A stretch of 64,000 nucleotides of DNA from Tanytarsus gracilentus (taxonomy: Eukaryota; Arthropoda; Insecta; Diptera; Chironomidae), in contig JAXRKN010000040.1 of NCBI GenBank assembly GCA_038502055.1, forward strand, positions 4,464,001-4,528,000, written 5' to 3'. The position numbers were made by a program, and so were the translations under genes. The notes under the pieces are model-generated. The model saw only the letters and a list, made by a program, of their open reading frames with translations, ran no database searches and was not told the DNA's origin. Of this stretch, positions 36,380-48,400 are shown piece after piece (position 1 is the stretch's first letter; every line of letters begins with the position of its first letter).

Positions 36380-38322
36380 TTACTTAGGTCCTAACATCTC
36401 TTCCGGCTTAATCCACTCCTTAAATTGTTCTTCGGTCATGTAGCCTAATTTAAGTCCTGCCTCCTTCAGAGTCGTTCCTTCCTTGTGCGCTGTTTTGGCA
36501 ATTTTAGCTGCCTTATCGTAGCCAATGTGTGGATTGAGGGCAGTGACCAACATAAGTGACTCATTCATGATCTTATTGATATTTTCACGATTAGCTTGAA
36601 TTCCAACCACACAATTGCTTGTAAATGCACGCGAGCAATCGGAAAGTAATCGAATTGAGCGTAAAACATTCGAGACGACGAGGGGTTTGAAAACATTTAA
36701 TTCGAAATGACCGCTTGCACCGCCAACTGTAACAGCAACATTATTGCCCATAACCTGAGCGCACACCATCGTAAGTGCTTCACATTGAGTTGGGTTGACT
36801 TTGCCAGGCATAATTGAGGAGCCTGGCTCATTTTCGGGCAAACTCAATTCACCGAGACCGCAACGTGGACCCGATGCGAGGAAACGAATATCGTTAGCGA
36901 TTTTGAATAAACTGCATGCAATTGTATTGAGGGCACCAGACACCTCAACCATCGAATCTCTTGCGGCAAGTGCTTCAAACTTGTTAGGTGCAGTGACGAA
37001 TGGAAGACCAGTTAGTTCGGAAATTTTCGCTGCACATTTTTCAGCAAATCCTTTTCTCGTATTGAGACCCGTTCCGACGGCCGTTCCGCCAAGAGCCAAC
37101 ATATAGACACGTGGCAGGACACTTTCAATTCTTTGTATGGCAAAGTTCATTTGCTGAACATATCCGCTAAACTCTTGTCCGAGAGTCAATGGAACGGCAT
37201 CTTGTGTGTGCGTTCTACCGATTTTAATGATGTCTTTGAACTCGTCTGATTTTGCTTTCAATGCATCATGAAGGCCTTGAATTGCCGGTTTCAAGTTTGC
37301 ATTGAGCTCACGTGCGACAGAAATGTGAATGGCAGTTGGGAAAGTATCGTTAGAGCTTTGAGACTTATTGACATGATCGTTCGGGTGCACAGGTGTTTTA
37401 CTTCCGAGAGTTCCGCCCATAATTTCAATAGCACGATTACTAATGACTTCATTGACATTCATGTTGCTCTGAGTACCTGAGCCAGTTTGCCAGATTACGA
37501 GTGGAAAGTGATCGTCGTAGAGCTTTCCCGAAATGACATCATCTGCCGCTGTTGAAATAGCATCAGCAACTTTTGGATCAAGGCCATATTCTTTGTTAAC
37601 GAGAGCTGCTGCTTTCTTAAGAATGCCCATTGCAGTGATAACCGGTTGCTATAAAAAATGTGAATTAATCAATTGAATAAAAGATGTTTTAGCAATTAAA
37701 AACGTACCGGCATTCTTTCCGTTGGTCCACCAATAGGAAAGTTCATGGTACTGCGAACCGTTTGAGCTCCATAATACTTGTCATTGGGCACTTTTAATTC
37801 GCCAAATGTATCCGATTCAGTACGAAAGCCTGATGATGCCTGCAAGTATGTACACTTAATTATTATCAGTCGAATAATAAAATAATTCCATCATATCACG
37901 ACCATAATTTTTTAAATATTTTTTACTGCAAGGTGTTAACCACTTGATGTTCTCAATGAGACTAAATTATTATTATGCCTGTGTTGTGAGTTAAACACAA
38001 TCATTATTCTTCTCTCCAGCTCTTCACATAATTTTTCGCTCTTAAATAACTCGAAAAGCTTGTTTTCTTCTTAACATTCATGAATTCATTTTCTCTTGAG
38101 AGAAATTCACTCATGTTTTTAGACAAATGCAATCATTCAGTTTTTTGCAGGTCTCACAATTTATTTTTGCACTTGATCATGACTTTCACGGCGATTACGC
38201 AATTAATTAAAACTTTCATTAAAACTCACCCTAATTGATGTCGCGTAAATTGATCGATGAATGATTTCATTAATGCGTGAGCGTGTGAGTTTGCCAATAT
38301 TGATGCCGGTAAGATGAGCCAT
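36380..38322 (-). CDS. fumarate hydratase, class II (mitochondrial)
   Basis: Fumarase hydrates fumarate to L-malate in the TCA cycle. Minus-strand exons 38322-38230, 37839-37708 and 37648-36380 join to 497 residues (human 510). The first exon, 31 residues with five Arg, one Lys and few acidic residues, is a plausible mitochondrial targeting peptide. The mature part begins at FRTESDTFGELKVPNDKYYG. Conserved signatures: QTGSGTQSNMNVNEV, SQSSNDTFPTA, IGRTHTQDAVPLTLGQEFSGY and the GSSIMPGKVNPTQCE family signature (about 351-365) with the catalytic Ser loop. Intact in all parts. It is divergent from PNGase, with 181 bases between the starts. An overlapping frame on the opposite strand is an artefact. 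Confidence 0.97.
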
Positions 38323-38503
38323 GACGACGATATAAATTAAACTTTTTTTCGCTCAGTAAAAAAATTTCTTCTCTGTGAAAATTTTTTCTCGAGCATAAAC
38401 AAAAGAATTTTTTTCTCTCCTCTTGTCAACCCCTTGTACAGTCTCGCTCCAAAAAAAATATTGAAAAAAGTTTTTGTTTTGGTGATTCAACAAAAAAATA
38501 AAA
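38323..38503. promoter_or_regulatory. short bidirectional promoter region
   Basis: Only 181 bases separate the start codons of fumarase (minus) and PNGase (plus), so both core promoters and 5'UTRs must overlap or lie very close. No TATA box is obvious, fitting broad housekeeping initiation. Confidence 0.5.
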
Positions 38504-40357
38504 ATGTCAATAAACCTCGATTTAACATCAAAATTGGAGAACAATCCTAAGGAAAAGTTCATTAATGGCGTTGGCATTTGTATAAAGCTGCTCGATAACA
38601 TAATTAGCAATCCAAAGGAGGAAAAATTTAGGAAATTCAAGAAATCAAATAAAAGAATTGAAAATGAACTTCTCGTTCTTGATGGCATGGAAGAATTAAT
38701 TTTGGACATTGGCTTTGAACTTGACAATGGTGAATTTATTCTGAGAAAAGGGGGTCTTGGTGCAATTAGCAAATTAAAAACATACCGTGATTTTTTGACG
38801 AAAAGAATTGATGTTGTTAAATCAAATCAAACAGGTGCCATTCAAAAAACAATTCTACCTCAACTGAAAGTAGCCAAAATTATAGCAGATAAGCCATTTC
38901 ATCAACGCATTGCATTCCCACAGGTATTGAAGACTACAAATCCATTCCTTCTACAATTAGAGCAATTATCGGATGCTGTCATGCAGTATGAAGATGAGTC
39001 ATTGAAAAAGTCAGCACTTCAAATTATTCCGCTGGAAAAGCTGAAATTGAATGCTATAGAAAATTTAAGAAAGTATCAAGGTCTCATAAAGAAGAAAGAA
39101 ATAACCGAGGATGAACCTTCATTGGATGATTTTGTACTTGAAGAGCTTGCGGCATGGTTTAAGAATGACTTTTTTACATGGGTCACGAATATGGATTGTA
39201 AAGTTTGTAAAGGTGAAACTCGAGCATCTAATGTACACGTTTCAAATGGAGTTCGAGTTGAAGATTTCACCTGTGATAAATGTCATGTCATAACTAGCTT
39301 TCCACGCTACAACGATATTGAAAAACTTCTCGTCACAAGATCAGGACGTTGCGGAGAATTTGCCAATTGTTTTACTTTCCTCTGTCGTGCTATGGGATAC
39401 GATGCACGCTATATTTATGCAACCACTGATCACGTGTGGACTGAAGTCTATAATCATTCCAAAAAAAGATTTATTCACATTGATCCATCTGAAAATGTCT
39501 TTGATTCGCCATTGATGTATGAACACGGATGGAATAAAAAGTTAGAATATGTCATTGCATTTGCTAAAGACGATACGCAGGATGTCTCGTGGCGTTACTC
39601 TAATCAGCACCAAGACATGCTGCAAAGAAGAAAGAATTGTACTGAAAAGGACCTCAATGACACTATCGTAGCACTTCGTAATAAAAGACAGTCGAGTGTG
39701 TCAGATGCGCGAAAGAAATTTTGTACATTGCGAACCTTATCGGAATTGGCTGAGTTGATGACAATTCGTGAGCCGACTGAAGGTGAGAAGAAAGGACGAA
39801 GTTCTGGTTCACTCGCATGGCGTTTGGGTCGTGGCGAAATGAATGAATCAAAAAATTATGTGTTTCATCTCACCTCCAAAGAAGTCGAGTCAAAACAATT
39901 TAATCTTCGCTATTCTTGTGCAAAAAATCGCTACGAAAGATTTGTTAATAATTCAGTTATTGAAAGCGCAAATGATTGGAAAACTTGGGAATTTAAATCC
40001 GAAAACATTTTTCGAAAAGTAGAACACGATCATAAAATGGTTTATTTAGCGAGAAATGAGGATTCTGAGGTGGGCACAATTCAATGGAAATTTGATTTTG
40101 GAAAATCGACCATCAAAAATATTAAATTTGACTTTGATATGAAAACTTTTGAATCAGGTCAAATCAAATTGACATTTATCGATGCAGATGACAAACCATG
40201 CGTATCAAAGGATCAATTAATTGGTGCTAGTAAATTTACCATTCACGTGCATTTATCACAAGGAAGTGGAGATTGTGCATGGCAGCATGCCCAGCTGTTA
40301 AGACAAAAATTAAATTCTGATGATTTTCCATTTCGATTAATGATCGAATTTAATTGA
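38504..40357 (+). CDS. Pngl: peptide N-glycanase (PNGase/NGLY1)
   Basis: This cytosolic enzyme removes N-glycans from misfolded glycoproteins exported from the ER for degradation. It is a single exon of 617 residues, near human NGLY1 (654). An N-terminal PUB domain (about 15-100), which binds p97/VCP in the family, includes EKFINGVGICIKLLDNIISN. The zinc site has C232/C235 and C257/C260. The transglutaminase-like core has a complete triad: C283 (SGRCGEFANCF), H310 (DHVWTEV) and D327 (HIDPSEN). The C-terminal PAW domain (about 420-617), which binds mannose in the family, begins near SLAWRLGRGEM. No signal peptide. No broken motif was seen. AATAAA lies at 40394-40399. Confidence 0.96.
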   Translation: MSINLDLTSKLENNPKEKFINGVGICIKLLDNIISNPKEEKFRKFKKSNKRIENELLVLDGMEELILDIGFELDNGEFILRKGGLGAISKLKTYRDFLTKRIDVVKSNQTGAIQKTILPQLKVAKIIADKPFHQRIAFPQVLKTTNPFLLQLEQLSDAVMQYEDESLKKSALQIIPLEKLKLNAIENLRKYQGLIKKKEITEDEPSLDDFVLEELAAWFKNDFFTWVTNMDCKVCKGETRASNVHVSNGVRVEDFTCDKCHVITSFPRYNDIEKLLVTRSGRCGEFANCFTFLCRAMGYDARYIYATTDHVWTEVYNHSKKRFIHIDPSENVFDSPLMYEHGWNKKLEYVIAFAKDDTQDVSWRYSNQHQDMLQRRKNCTEKDLNDTIVALRNKRQSSVSDARKKFCTLRTLSELAELMTIREPTEGEKKGRSSGSLAWRLGRGEMNESKNYVFHLTSKEVESKQFNLRYSCAKNRYERFVNNSVIESANDWKTWEFKSENIFRKVEHDHKMVYLARNEDSEVGTIQWKFDFGKSTIKNIKFDFDMKTFESGQIKLTFIDADDKPCVSKDQLIGASKFTIHVHLSQGSGDCAWQHAQLLRQKLNSDDFPFRLMIEFN

Positions 40358-40844
40358 AATTTTTATTTGTTGATTCCTCTAAATTTAAATGATAATAAAA
40401 CTTAAATATTATCGACCAATAAAAAATCTTGAAACAAACTTTCTCATCATATAAATATTTATCTATTTAATCACAATCTTCCCATTTAATCAAGTCAAAA
40501 GCTCTTGACTTTATACTCTTTTTAGAGTTGATAAAATTATTCCTAATCTTCATCCCAATTATAGCTGATACTTTATTAATTTATCAATGTTGCAAAAAAA
40601 TATTTTAAGCGTTTTAATCTTGGGAGGTTTTTTAAAAATATAAGCGCAAAATAAATTGCGTTTTAATCTGCCTCATGGCAGTAAAAAAATTGAATGGAAG
40701 ATACAATAAAATAACATTAACTTACGTATATGATGCTTATCGACGGAAAAATCATTTTTCATTTACATCCATATAGTATAGATCTACTAACTAACATTTA
40801 GAAAGTGCCTATTTTTTAAAATATCCTTTCTCTCACTGTAGAGT
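40358..40844. other. convergent 3' intergenic region
   Basis: Holds the 3' ends of PNGase and the zinc finger gene. TTTATT at 40572-40577 is a minus-strand AATAAA, 268 bases after the zinc finger stop. Nothing else seen. Confidence 0.6.
40394..40399 (+). terminator. polyadenylation signal of PNGase
   Basis: AATAAA 37 bases after the PNGase stop codon. Confidence 0.5.
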
Positions 40845-42872
40845 TTAGTCTTGTGTCATGATCACCGTTCCTATCATTTTTTCCATCTCACTATCCATAG
40901 CTCTTGAAATTTCTTTTTCCTGACCATGTGTCTTTAGATGCTTGTTTAAATTATTGCTCTGATTGAAACGGCGATCACACCTAAAATAAAGAATTATTGA
41001 AAGTTTTTAAACTTAAATTAAATACATACAGATGACATTCGAACGGCTTTTCGCCAGTATGTACGCGGGTATGAGTGTTCAAGTTATTTTTCTGATTGAA
41101 AGATTTTCCGCAGGTAGCACATCGATATGGCTTTTCGCCTGTATGAGTCCTTAGATGAGTCTTAAGGTTGTTGCTCTGGATGAACTTTTTCTTGCAATAC
41201 GAGCACTCATATGGTTTATCAACGGTATGAACTCGAATGTGCATTTGATATTCTTCCTGATCTTGGAATGATCTCGTACACATTGAACATTTAAATGGGT
41301 CTAAAAGTGAAAGTTAATTTAAATTAAATTTGGAATTAAAATAATCTCACCTTGATAGATGTGTGTCTTGATGTGGGTTTTCAAATTATTTGATTGCGTA
41401 AACTGTTTTTGACAAATCTACAAAATGTTTAAATTAAATATAAGTACGTAGATAATCGAAAAAAAGCTTACGTCACACTTGTACGGTTTATTGCTATGTG
41501 ACTTCATATGCTCGGTGAGATCACTTTGACAGTTGAGAACTTTATTGCAGACACTGCAAACGTGTGGCTTTTCCTCAACATGCTGCCTCATATGATTAAA
41601 CAGTTCATTGAACGATGAAAAATTTTGTTTACACGTGCTACAACTTGACGGATGATAATCGCTGTGTGTCCGAAGATGTGTCGTCAAATTATTTTTTTGA
41701 TTGAATGATTTATCGCACAAGGTGCATCGAAATGGCTTCTCGCCTAGTATTAAATTTTCATTTATTGAATTATTAAAAATAAATTATTTATATTTTACCC
41801 GTATGTGTCCTATAATGGGTCTTCAAATTATTTGACTGCGAAAATCGCTTTCCACAAATCTACAAATGACAATTATTTAAAACAGTTCAATGATAATCAA
41901 CTGTCATCTTACGGAACACTCATGTGGCTTTTCTCCCGTATGGGTTTTCATGTGTGTCGATAAGTTATTACTCTGGATGAATCCTTTTCCACAAATTGAA
42001 CATTTATATGGCTTATCACCAGCATGTGATTTAAGATGAATGTTGAGGTTCGCAACTGTCGTAAAAAACTTATCACAAATTAAGCACTTATGTTGTTTTT
42101 CCATTGTCTCTCCATTACTTAGTACCGGTCCCGAGGATGATTGATGTTGATTTGTTGAAGGTGGCGGCGATTGTGAAGGTTGTTGTTCATCGGGTTTCGC
42201 TTCAGTTAGGATATGAGGAAAGACTTCAGCAGCAACCAAATGAAGAGGTTGAGAAAGCTCATATTTAATCGTGCTATTAAGGAATGGCGCTGAAAGACCA
42301 GACTTTTGATTCATTTGAGCTACGATCATTGCAGCATGTTCCTGTTGCTGAATATGATATTCAACGGGATTTTGCTTTACAACCTGCACCACATTAGCTG
42401 ATTTGTCTTTATCACGAGTCTGAATTTGAATTTGTTGGATGACAGGTGTCATATTAATATTAGTAACCGTGGCATACTCATTAGATGGATATGCTTGCTT
42501 TATAACGTCTGACGTGTGTATTATCGTTTGTGTCTTGATGGGCTGGAAGTCTTTCTCCAGCTTTACAGCACCAGTTATCTGATATTGCTGAGGATGTTGA
42601 ATGTGCTGTACAGTCGCTACGTGAGCTGGAATCATTGTCACAGGACTGCTGACTGTGGACATAGCGATAATGTTTCGATAAAACTTTCCATCTAAATGAT
42701 GTTCTTTCAGGTGATTTTGAAACGCAAGCAACGATGCAAAATCCTTTTGACACAAGTTACACTTTTGAGGTTGATCAATTGTTGCAGTTCCAATGAGTGT
42801 TTGTGGATTTATATAAACGGGAAGGATAATTTTTGATGTAAAGTGTTTCTGTTGCGAGTTATTTGCAATCAT
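40845..42872 (-). CDS. twelve-finger C2H2 zinc finger protein
   Basis: Minus-strand exons 42872-41913, 41859-41799, 41743-41472, 41417-41351, 41300-41030 and 40980-40845 join to 588 residues. One finger near the N-terminus (CNLCQKDF) is set apart by a Gln/His-rich region of about 190 residues; eleven more follow in a nearly unbroken block to the C-terminus, with TGEKPY/F-type linkers in part. Many fingers carry the same helix start: QSNNL in five (GFIQSNNL, RFSQSNNL, QFTQSNNL, KFIQSNNL, RFNQSNNL) and QKNNL in two. Gln at -1 and Asn at 3 usually favour A, so an A-rich site is inferred. Introns cut several fingers right after the second Cys-proximal residue. It is probably a nuclear DNA-binding regulator. 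I could not name the orthologue. The exon start before 42872 has an acceptor (TTTGCAG), so a 5'UTR exon lies upstream. Confidence 0.88.
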
Positions 42873-45447
42873 CTTGAGGCTTGGCGCTGCAAATAAATGA
42901 TTTCATGTCGTCATCACTATGTTTACAATGTAAATACTGTTATTTGAACGCTTTTTTCGTCTCCAAACAGGAACAATTAGATTTTATGACTTTAAGCTTA
43001 CCCTTTACGAAAAAAATCTGATATCTTTAAGATCCTTCACGAGTTTCACACTTTATCTACGATTTTAGCTAGTTAATTAAAGTAATAAATCGGAATTATC
43101 CTTCTTTTCAGCTATTTTTTCATTTTAAAAATCCAAAATTGAATAATTTTATGGTCGCTCGGCTAATGTTGAAAAATTACCAACACATTCAAAATGAAGC
43201 AACATTCGAGTAACCTAAAAATCACATTTTTTGTGCGAGCATGAATTTAAAGCAAAATGAGATTCATTTAATGAATTAATTTAAGGAATCATAGAAAAAA
43301 TAAAAAAATTTAAATTCGTAGACATTTTAGAAAATTTAAAAAATCATTAATAAAAATTTGCCGGTTTAAAAAAATTATTTTGGAAAATTGCCGAATTTCC
43401 AGGAATTTTAAACAAGTTACAAGAGTGCCAAATTTTCTAAATTCACTAAATACCTTAAAATTTAACCTCTTAATAATAACAACAATTAAAATTTATAATG
43501 AAAACTTTTAAACATTTTATTGTGACGTCTAATTACTCAATTATTCCCTGTTATCAATTAAAACTTCCTCTTCTGTCATTTGTGACGTTCGCAATCTTCA
43601 AATTCACACTTTAAATGATCCTGTCGCACAGCATGTCATGTAGGATCAAGTTTGTTTATGGTAATTATCAGCTCTCGATGTGCATTATCAGTCCGTATAA
43701 AATATTCCTTGCTTTTACTTTTTTCGAGCAAAATAAACAGTAATAAAATTCAAGTCGTAAAATTGACACTTAAAAAATTTTTCAATGACTTTATTGGCGA
43801 TCGATACGGTTGTGTGAGCGAGATGAGAAATTCAAACACGCGAAAATAGCGAATTTTTAGCATAATTAAATTCTTATCTCGCTCGATTCACCTCGTTGAC
43901 CAAAGTCAAAAATATTGTAGCGAAATCGTGTTTTATCACTTAAGATCATCATCAAAATATAGAAGAGAGATTTTCGTTTTAAAAATTCTTCAGAAACAGA
44001 AGTTGTATTATCTTTAAAAAGATTAATCGTGGCTTAATAGCTTTTTAATTGCTTTCTTATCTTATCCACCTAGTAGACTCTCAACTACTTTGATGCGCGT
44101 TGATTTTCTCACATTTATTTTTCATTCAGTTAAAGCGATAGCTCGAAAATTCTGTAGTAGCTTGTTTTGAAGTCAGTCATTTAATTGATTCAATTTAAAT
44201 TTTGAATAAATTTATAATAGAAAAAAAAGTGATTAATGTGAGTGATAAAAAAAATACTATCAAATTTAGTCAATGAAATCATCAAATACAAAGCAAAATT
44301 TGTGCAACTAAACCATATGAAGGATATAACACCAACACAAAAAAATATTTCAATACATGCTCGAGGCTTTTAGATGTGTTTTATGTACTAACAAACATTA
44401 TCTTAAATAAGGGCGTTCAAAGCTTCGCCACACCCATCTCAACACATACACTGCTGTTGCTATAACGACTCAATGCGGCGAGAGCTTATGACAATATTTA
44501 TTTTTTCTTATATTTTAGTATTTGATTCGCATTCGTTGGGAGAGCAAACAAGTGCTCCGATACATAAAACCGGGCTTGAATATTTTGTTCACTCTTTCTT
44601 GAACATTTTTTGAGTAATATTTATATTGACATTATTGTGCGGTTTTACTTTTTTAATAAACCCAAAAAAAAAGTTTTGTGAATTTATAAATAGACGAATT
44701 AGAAGAAGTGGCGGAAAATAGAATTTACACATGCGCGTAAAAAAGTCATAATTCAAGGAAGCATAAAATTCTTGAAGTGATTTGTGAGGATTATGAAAAT
44801 ATAATTGTAAAAATATTCAACACGCACTAAATGAACGCACCGAGATACTCGTGAAGTTTTTTTTCGTTGAGTTTATAGTAGAATTTTAATGAGACAAAAG
44901 AGTGGTAATCATAATTGAGCAATGATTATAAATGGCTCTAAATAAGCAGCAGACAAATTGTTAGAAAAAAATATAATCGCATGTTAATGAATAATTAAAG
45001 CGCGTCTTCGTGTATACAAAACGACGATAAATTCTCTCAAGAGGGGGAACGGAAGAAATGATAATTTTATGATAACGGCAGATGATCAAAAGTTATCACA
45101 ACAACGCCATTTTGTTACAAGCTGTTGAGCTCATTACCGTGGATGAAAACAAATATCTTTGAGACACAACATAGATTATGATAATTTAATTGCACATTTT
45201 TGTGTAATATTAAAATAAAAAGAGAGAGAAAAATTAATTAGTCAAAAAGTTATTAAAGTGATAATAGATTTTATCGTTAGTTCAAAATCTAGTTCTTGCT
45301 TAAGCAACTGAGAAAAAAAATATTACAAAAAGAGGTTAATTAAAAAAAGTTTCGGTGAGGGAAAAATTTATTTCCCGTGCCAAGAGAAATATTTGTAATT
45401 ATTGAAATTTTGGAAAACATTATCGAGCCAAAATTGAAAATTCTCTG
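42873..45447. other. intergenic between divergent zinc finger gene and apterous
   Basis: The left part should carry the zinc finger promoter and 5'UTR exon, the right part the apterous promoter and 5'UTR. Initiator-like TCAGTT (44126-44131) and TCAGTC (near 44183) are present without a TATA box. No coding exon recognised. Confidence 0.5.
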
Positions 45448-48400
45448 ATGGGAGTTTGTATTGAGGAGCGCCCTGGTATGCATTGGGTAAGTTTTGCAAT
45501 GCTATTTTATTTTAATTTTCAATTCCTTGCCATCGCTCTTGATAACCTTGATTATAACTCGCGGAACGAAAATTTAACGGATCAAATATTCCGCTCGTTT
45601 TTTAATCGTTCTTTCGACGGGTTTTAATTTTTAAAAAATATTTATTGTCACATAGACTTTTTTGTGTTTGTAATAAAAACGCTTCGCTGACTAAAAATTG
45701 ATTACAGATTTTTTTATTTGACTATAAATTATTAATATACAATTTTAGTTCAACCGTGAATCATTACAATTATTTTTTATGGAATTAGTGTCACTCTCAA
45801 TTTGGTGTCATCATTGAGAATTTTATTGAAACAATAATAACGAATAGAAACTACTTTTAAACATCACTGATACTGATAAACGCCAGAAAGATTCAAGACG
45901 TTATCGTCTGGACCTTTGACATGTGTGACAATTTTTATTAAGTGAAATTTCTTACTCCGATAACAGAGTGAGTCACATTTGCATCTATATGTGGATGATT
46001 TTCAAAAAATAAATAAATCAGTGTCGATGATATTTCACCCGCGCGCCGCGTAGACAATAATTTATTGTATAAGAATCTGCATCGCGATTAAAAGAAGCTT
46101 CCTTATCTCGCTCGTTCTCATTCGTTTGCATGATTTCACTGAAAGTGTCTCCATATTCGTGAGAGACTTTTTTTAACACAGAGAAACGTCTCAAGTTTCC
46201 TCCGAAATGATAAATTTTCACAATCCTTTGAAATTGCGAGTGAATAAGATGAAAAATTGCCGAATCCTTTTCGCGCTGTGCTCTCACTTTCTCATCTGCA
46301 GGCATAAATTACAGCTTCGTAAATATGTTTGTTGTTTCTTTCACTCGCTTTATGCTTAACGCAACATATTTTTTATGCATCCATAAAGTCTCGCAAGATT
46401 TATGTGATTTTATGTCACTAATTATTCTTCCTTTCGCGCATTTACTGCAGTGCGATGCTATATGTATCAGCCGACAGAGCACGGCGTGATTAAGAGGAGG
46501 AAATTAAGTCTGATAAAACCTGTTAACAAAGAATTTCCATCGTACTTATGATCGAGATGACATGTATTATGTGTCGCTGTTGAAAGATCTCGCGCGAGAC
46601 GATAATTAGAATTTATCTATAGATGAAATAACTGTAGCGACACATTTCCTCGAAATTTTCTTCCTCACTTTTTTTATCTAACATAAAACATCTGCATTTA
46701 ACGAAAAAAAAAATAAATGTTTTTTTTGTAAGCGATGAGAAAAAATTATTGGTGATTAAAGAAAAAAAAATTTTGTCAATGCAAGATGAAAATCCTCTTA
46801 AATTTTCTTACTGGGAACTTTTTTTTGGAAGGAGAGGGAAAAAAAGATGAAAACATTAATATCTTTTATGTTAGGTTTTTACATTAATTAAAAGTTGAAA
46901 AAGCATTTCTTGTCGTCGTTACATTGCATGGCAGTGTCGGTGATATTTTTCACAGATTTTTCCGGTATTTTTAGATGCGCAACGATATGTGAATTTAATA
47001 AAAGTAGAAGATTTATTGTGCAATTGCTCCTTCGTCGACTCTTTTGCTCCAATTCGTACTGAATTTTCTTTTACTGCGTGTAGATTGATAGTTTGTTTGT
47101 AGAGCTGGGTGCTCACTAAAAGAGTCATAAATTTCTTCGAATTTAACAAAAAGCCGCGCAACATTTAAGGAATCTTGCATATGCTCGCGAAATTTAAAAT
47201 GAAAAGATTGAAGAAGAATGAAAGATGAAAAATTCGGTAAATGCCTCATGTCACATGCGATGCCAATGAAAGTGATTCTTCTTATGTTGTCTTTTCTCTT
47301 TCCCTTTTGACATTTGCCATACATAAGTTGTTGCAAAATGACACAGTGCAAAAAAATATGTGTGTATACGGCACACTCATTAAAATTTTCCGGCTTAGGA
47401 AAAAGTGAGTGAAAAATAAGATTAGCGGGAAGAAAAAAGAAGTTCAAAAGAAATGCATGAAAGAATGCGAAATTGCTGCAATTAATTAACCCGAAAATTT
47501 CTCTGATACACAAATTGGTTGGCTTTTGACTTGTACACATATCCGTTATGAGAAGAAGAGAAAAAAAATTAATGAAATCTATCAAAATTCATTACAGCAA
47601 CAGAGCGCAAGATATTTCAGTCCACATGAGCGAAACAATGCGAGTCCGACAACAGCGAATCTGACAGTTCTAAATTCAGCATCATCGCAATGTTACACGC
47701 CGTTGGGCACGTCAACTGATAATCTCCTCCATCGTCCATCGTGCTTAACCTGCCCAACCATTGGTGATCACTGTGATCATCTACCAACATCGACTCCATT
47801 ACCTCCGCCACATCAATTCAATCCATTCCATCATCCGACGGCTATGCCACCTCATCATCCTCACATCTCTCCGCATGGCGGTGCACAATTAGCATCGAGT
47901 AACAACAAGAATTTAATGACAAATCATCACGCTATTTTTGAATCCTGCCAAAAGTAAGAAACTAGTTTTTATTTATTTCATTTTATTTTGCATCATCAAG
48001 CTCTTACCACATGATCACACACGCCATATAAATTTCCAAAGAAATGCAATTTTACATCATTTATGTCTCATTTTTACTTAAATAGCTTTGACCACGACAG
48101 TATAAGAAGAAGTCATCATGATGATAGTTTGGATGAAGGCAGCAGCGGCTTTCCAAGTTACTTCACCGAGCTGAAAAAAGAGGCAATCACACCACCAGGC
48201 AGCAATAATATCAATAATAATAATAATGAAGGTGATGGAAGTCCTTCGTTGCTTCATTTGAAAACCGAGCCTATCGCAAATCCCAGCAGTCCCGAATCGG
48301 CGTCCATTGAATTGCCTCAAACACAAACCTCTAATGGCGTAGATGAATGTGCCGGCTGTGGACGCTTAATTCAAGTGAGTAGAAAATTCTTTGAAGATTT

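Noticed and set aside
36795..37106. 103-codon plus-strand frame inside fumarase
   Set aside because: Antisense shadow of a strongly conserved coding exon.
47013..47585. 190-codon minus-strand frame next to apterous exon 2
   Set aside because: Low-complexity His/Phe/Leu composition, no recognisable family, lies in an intron.
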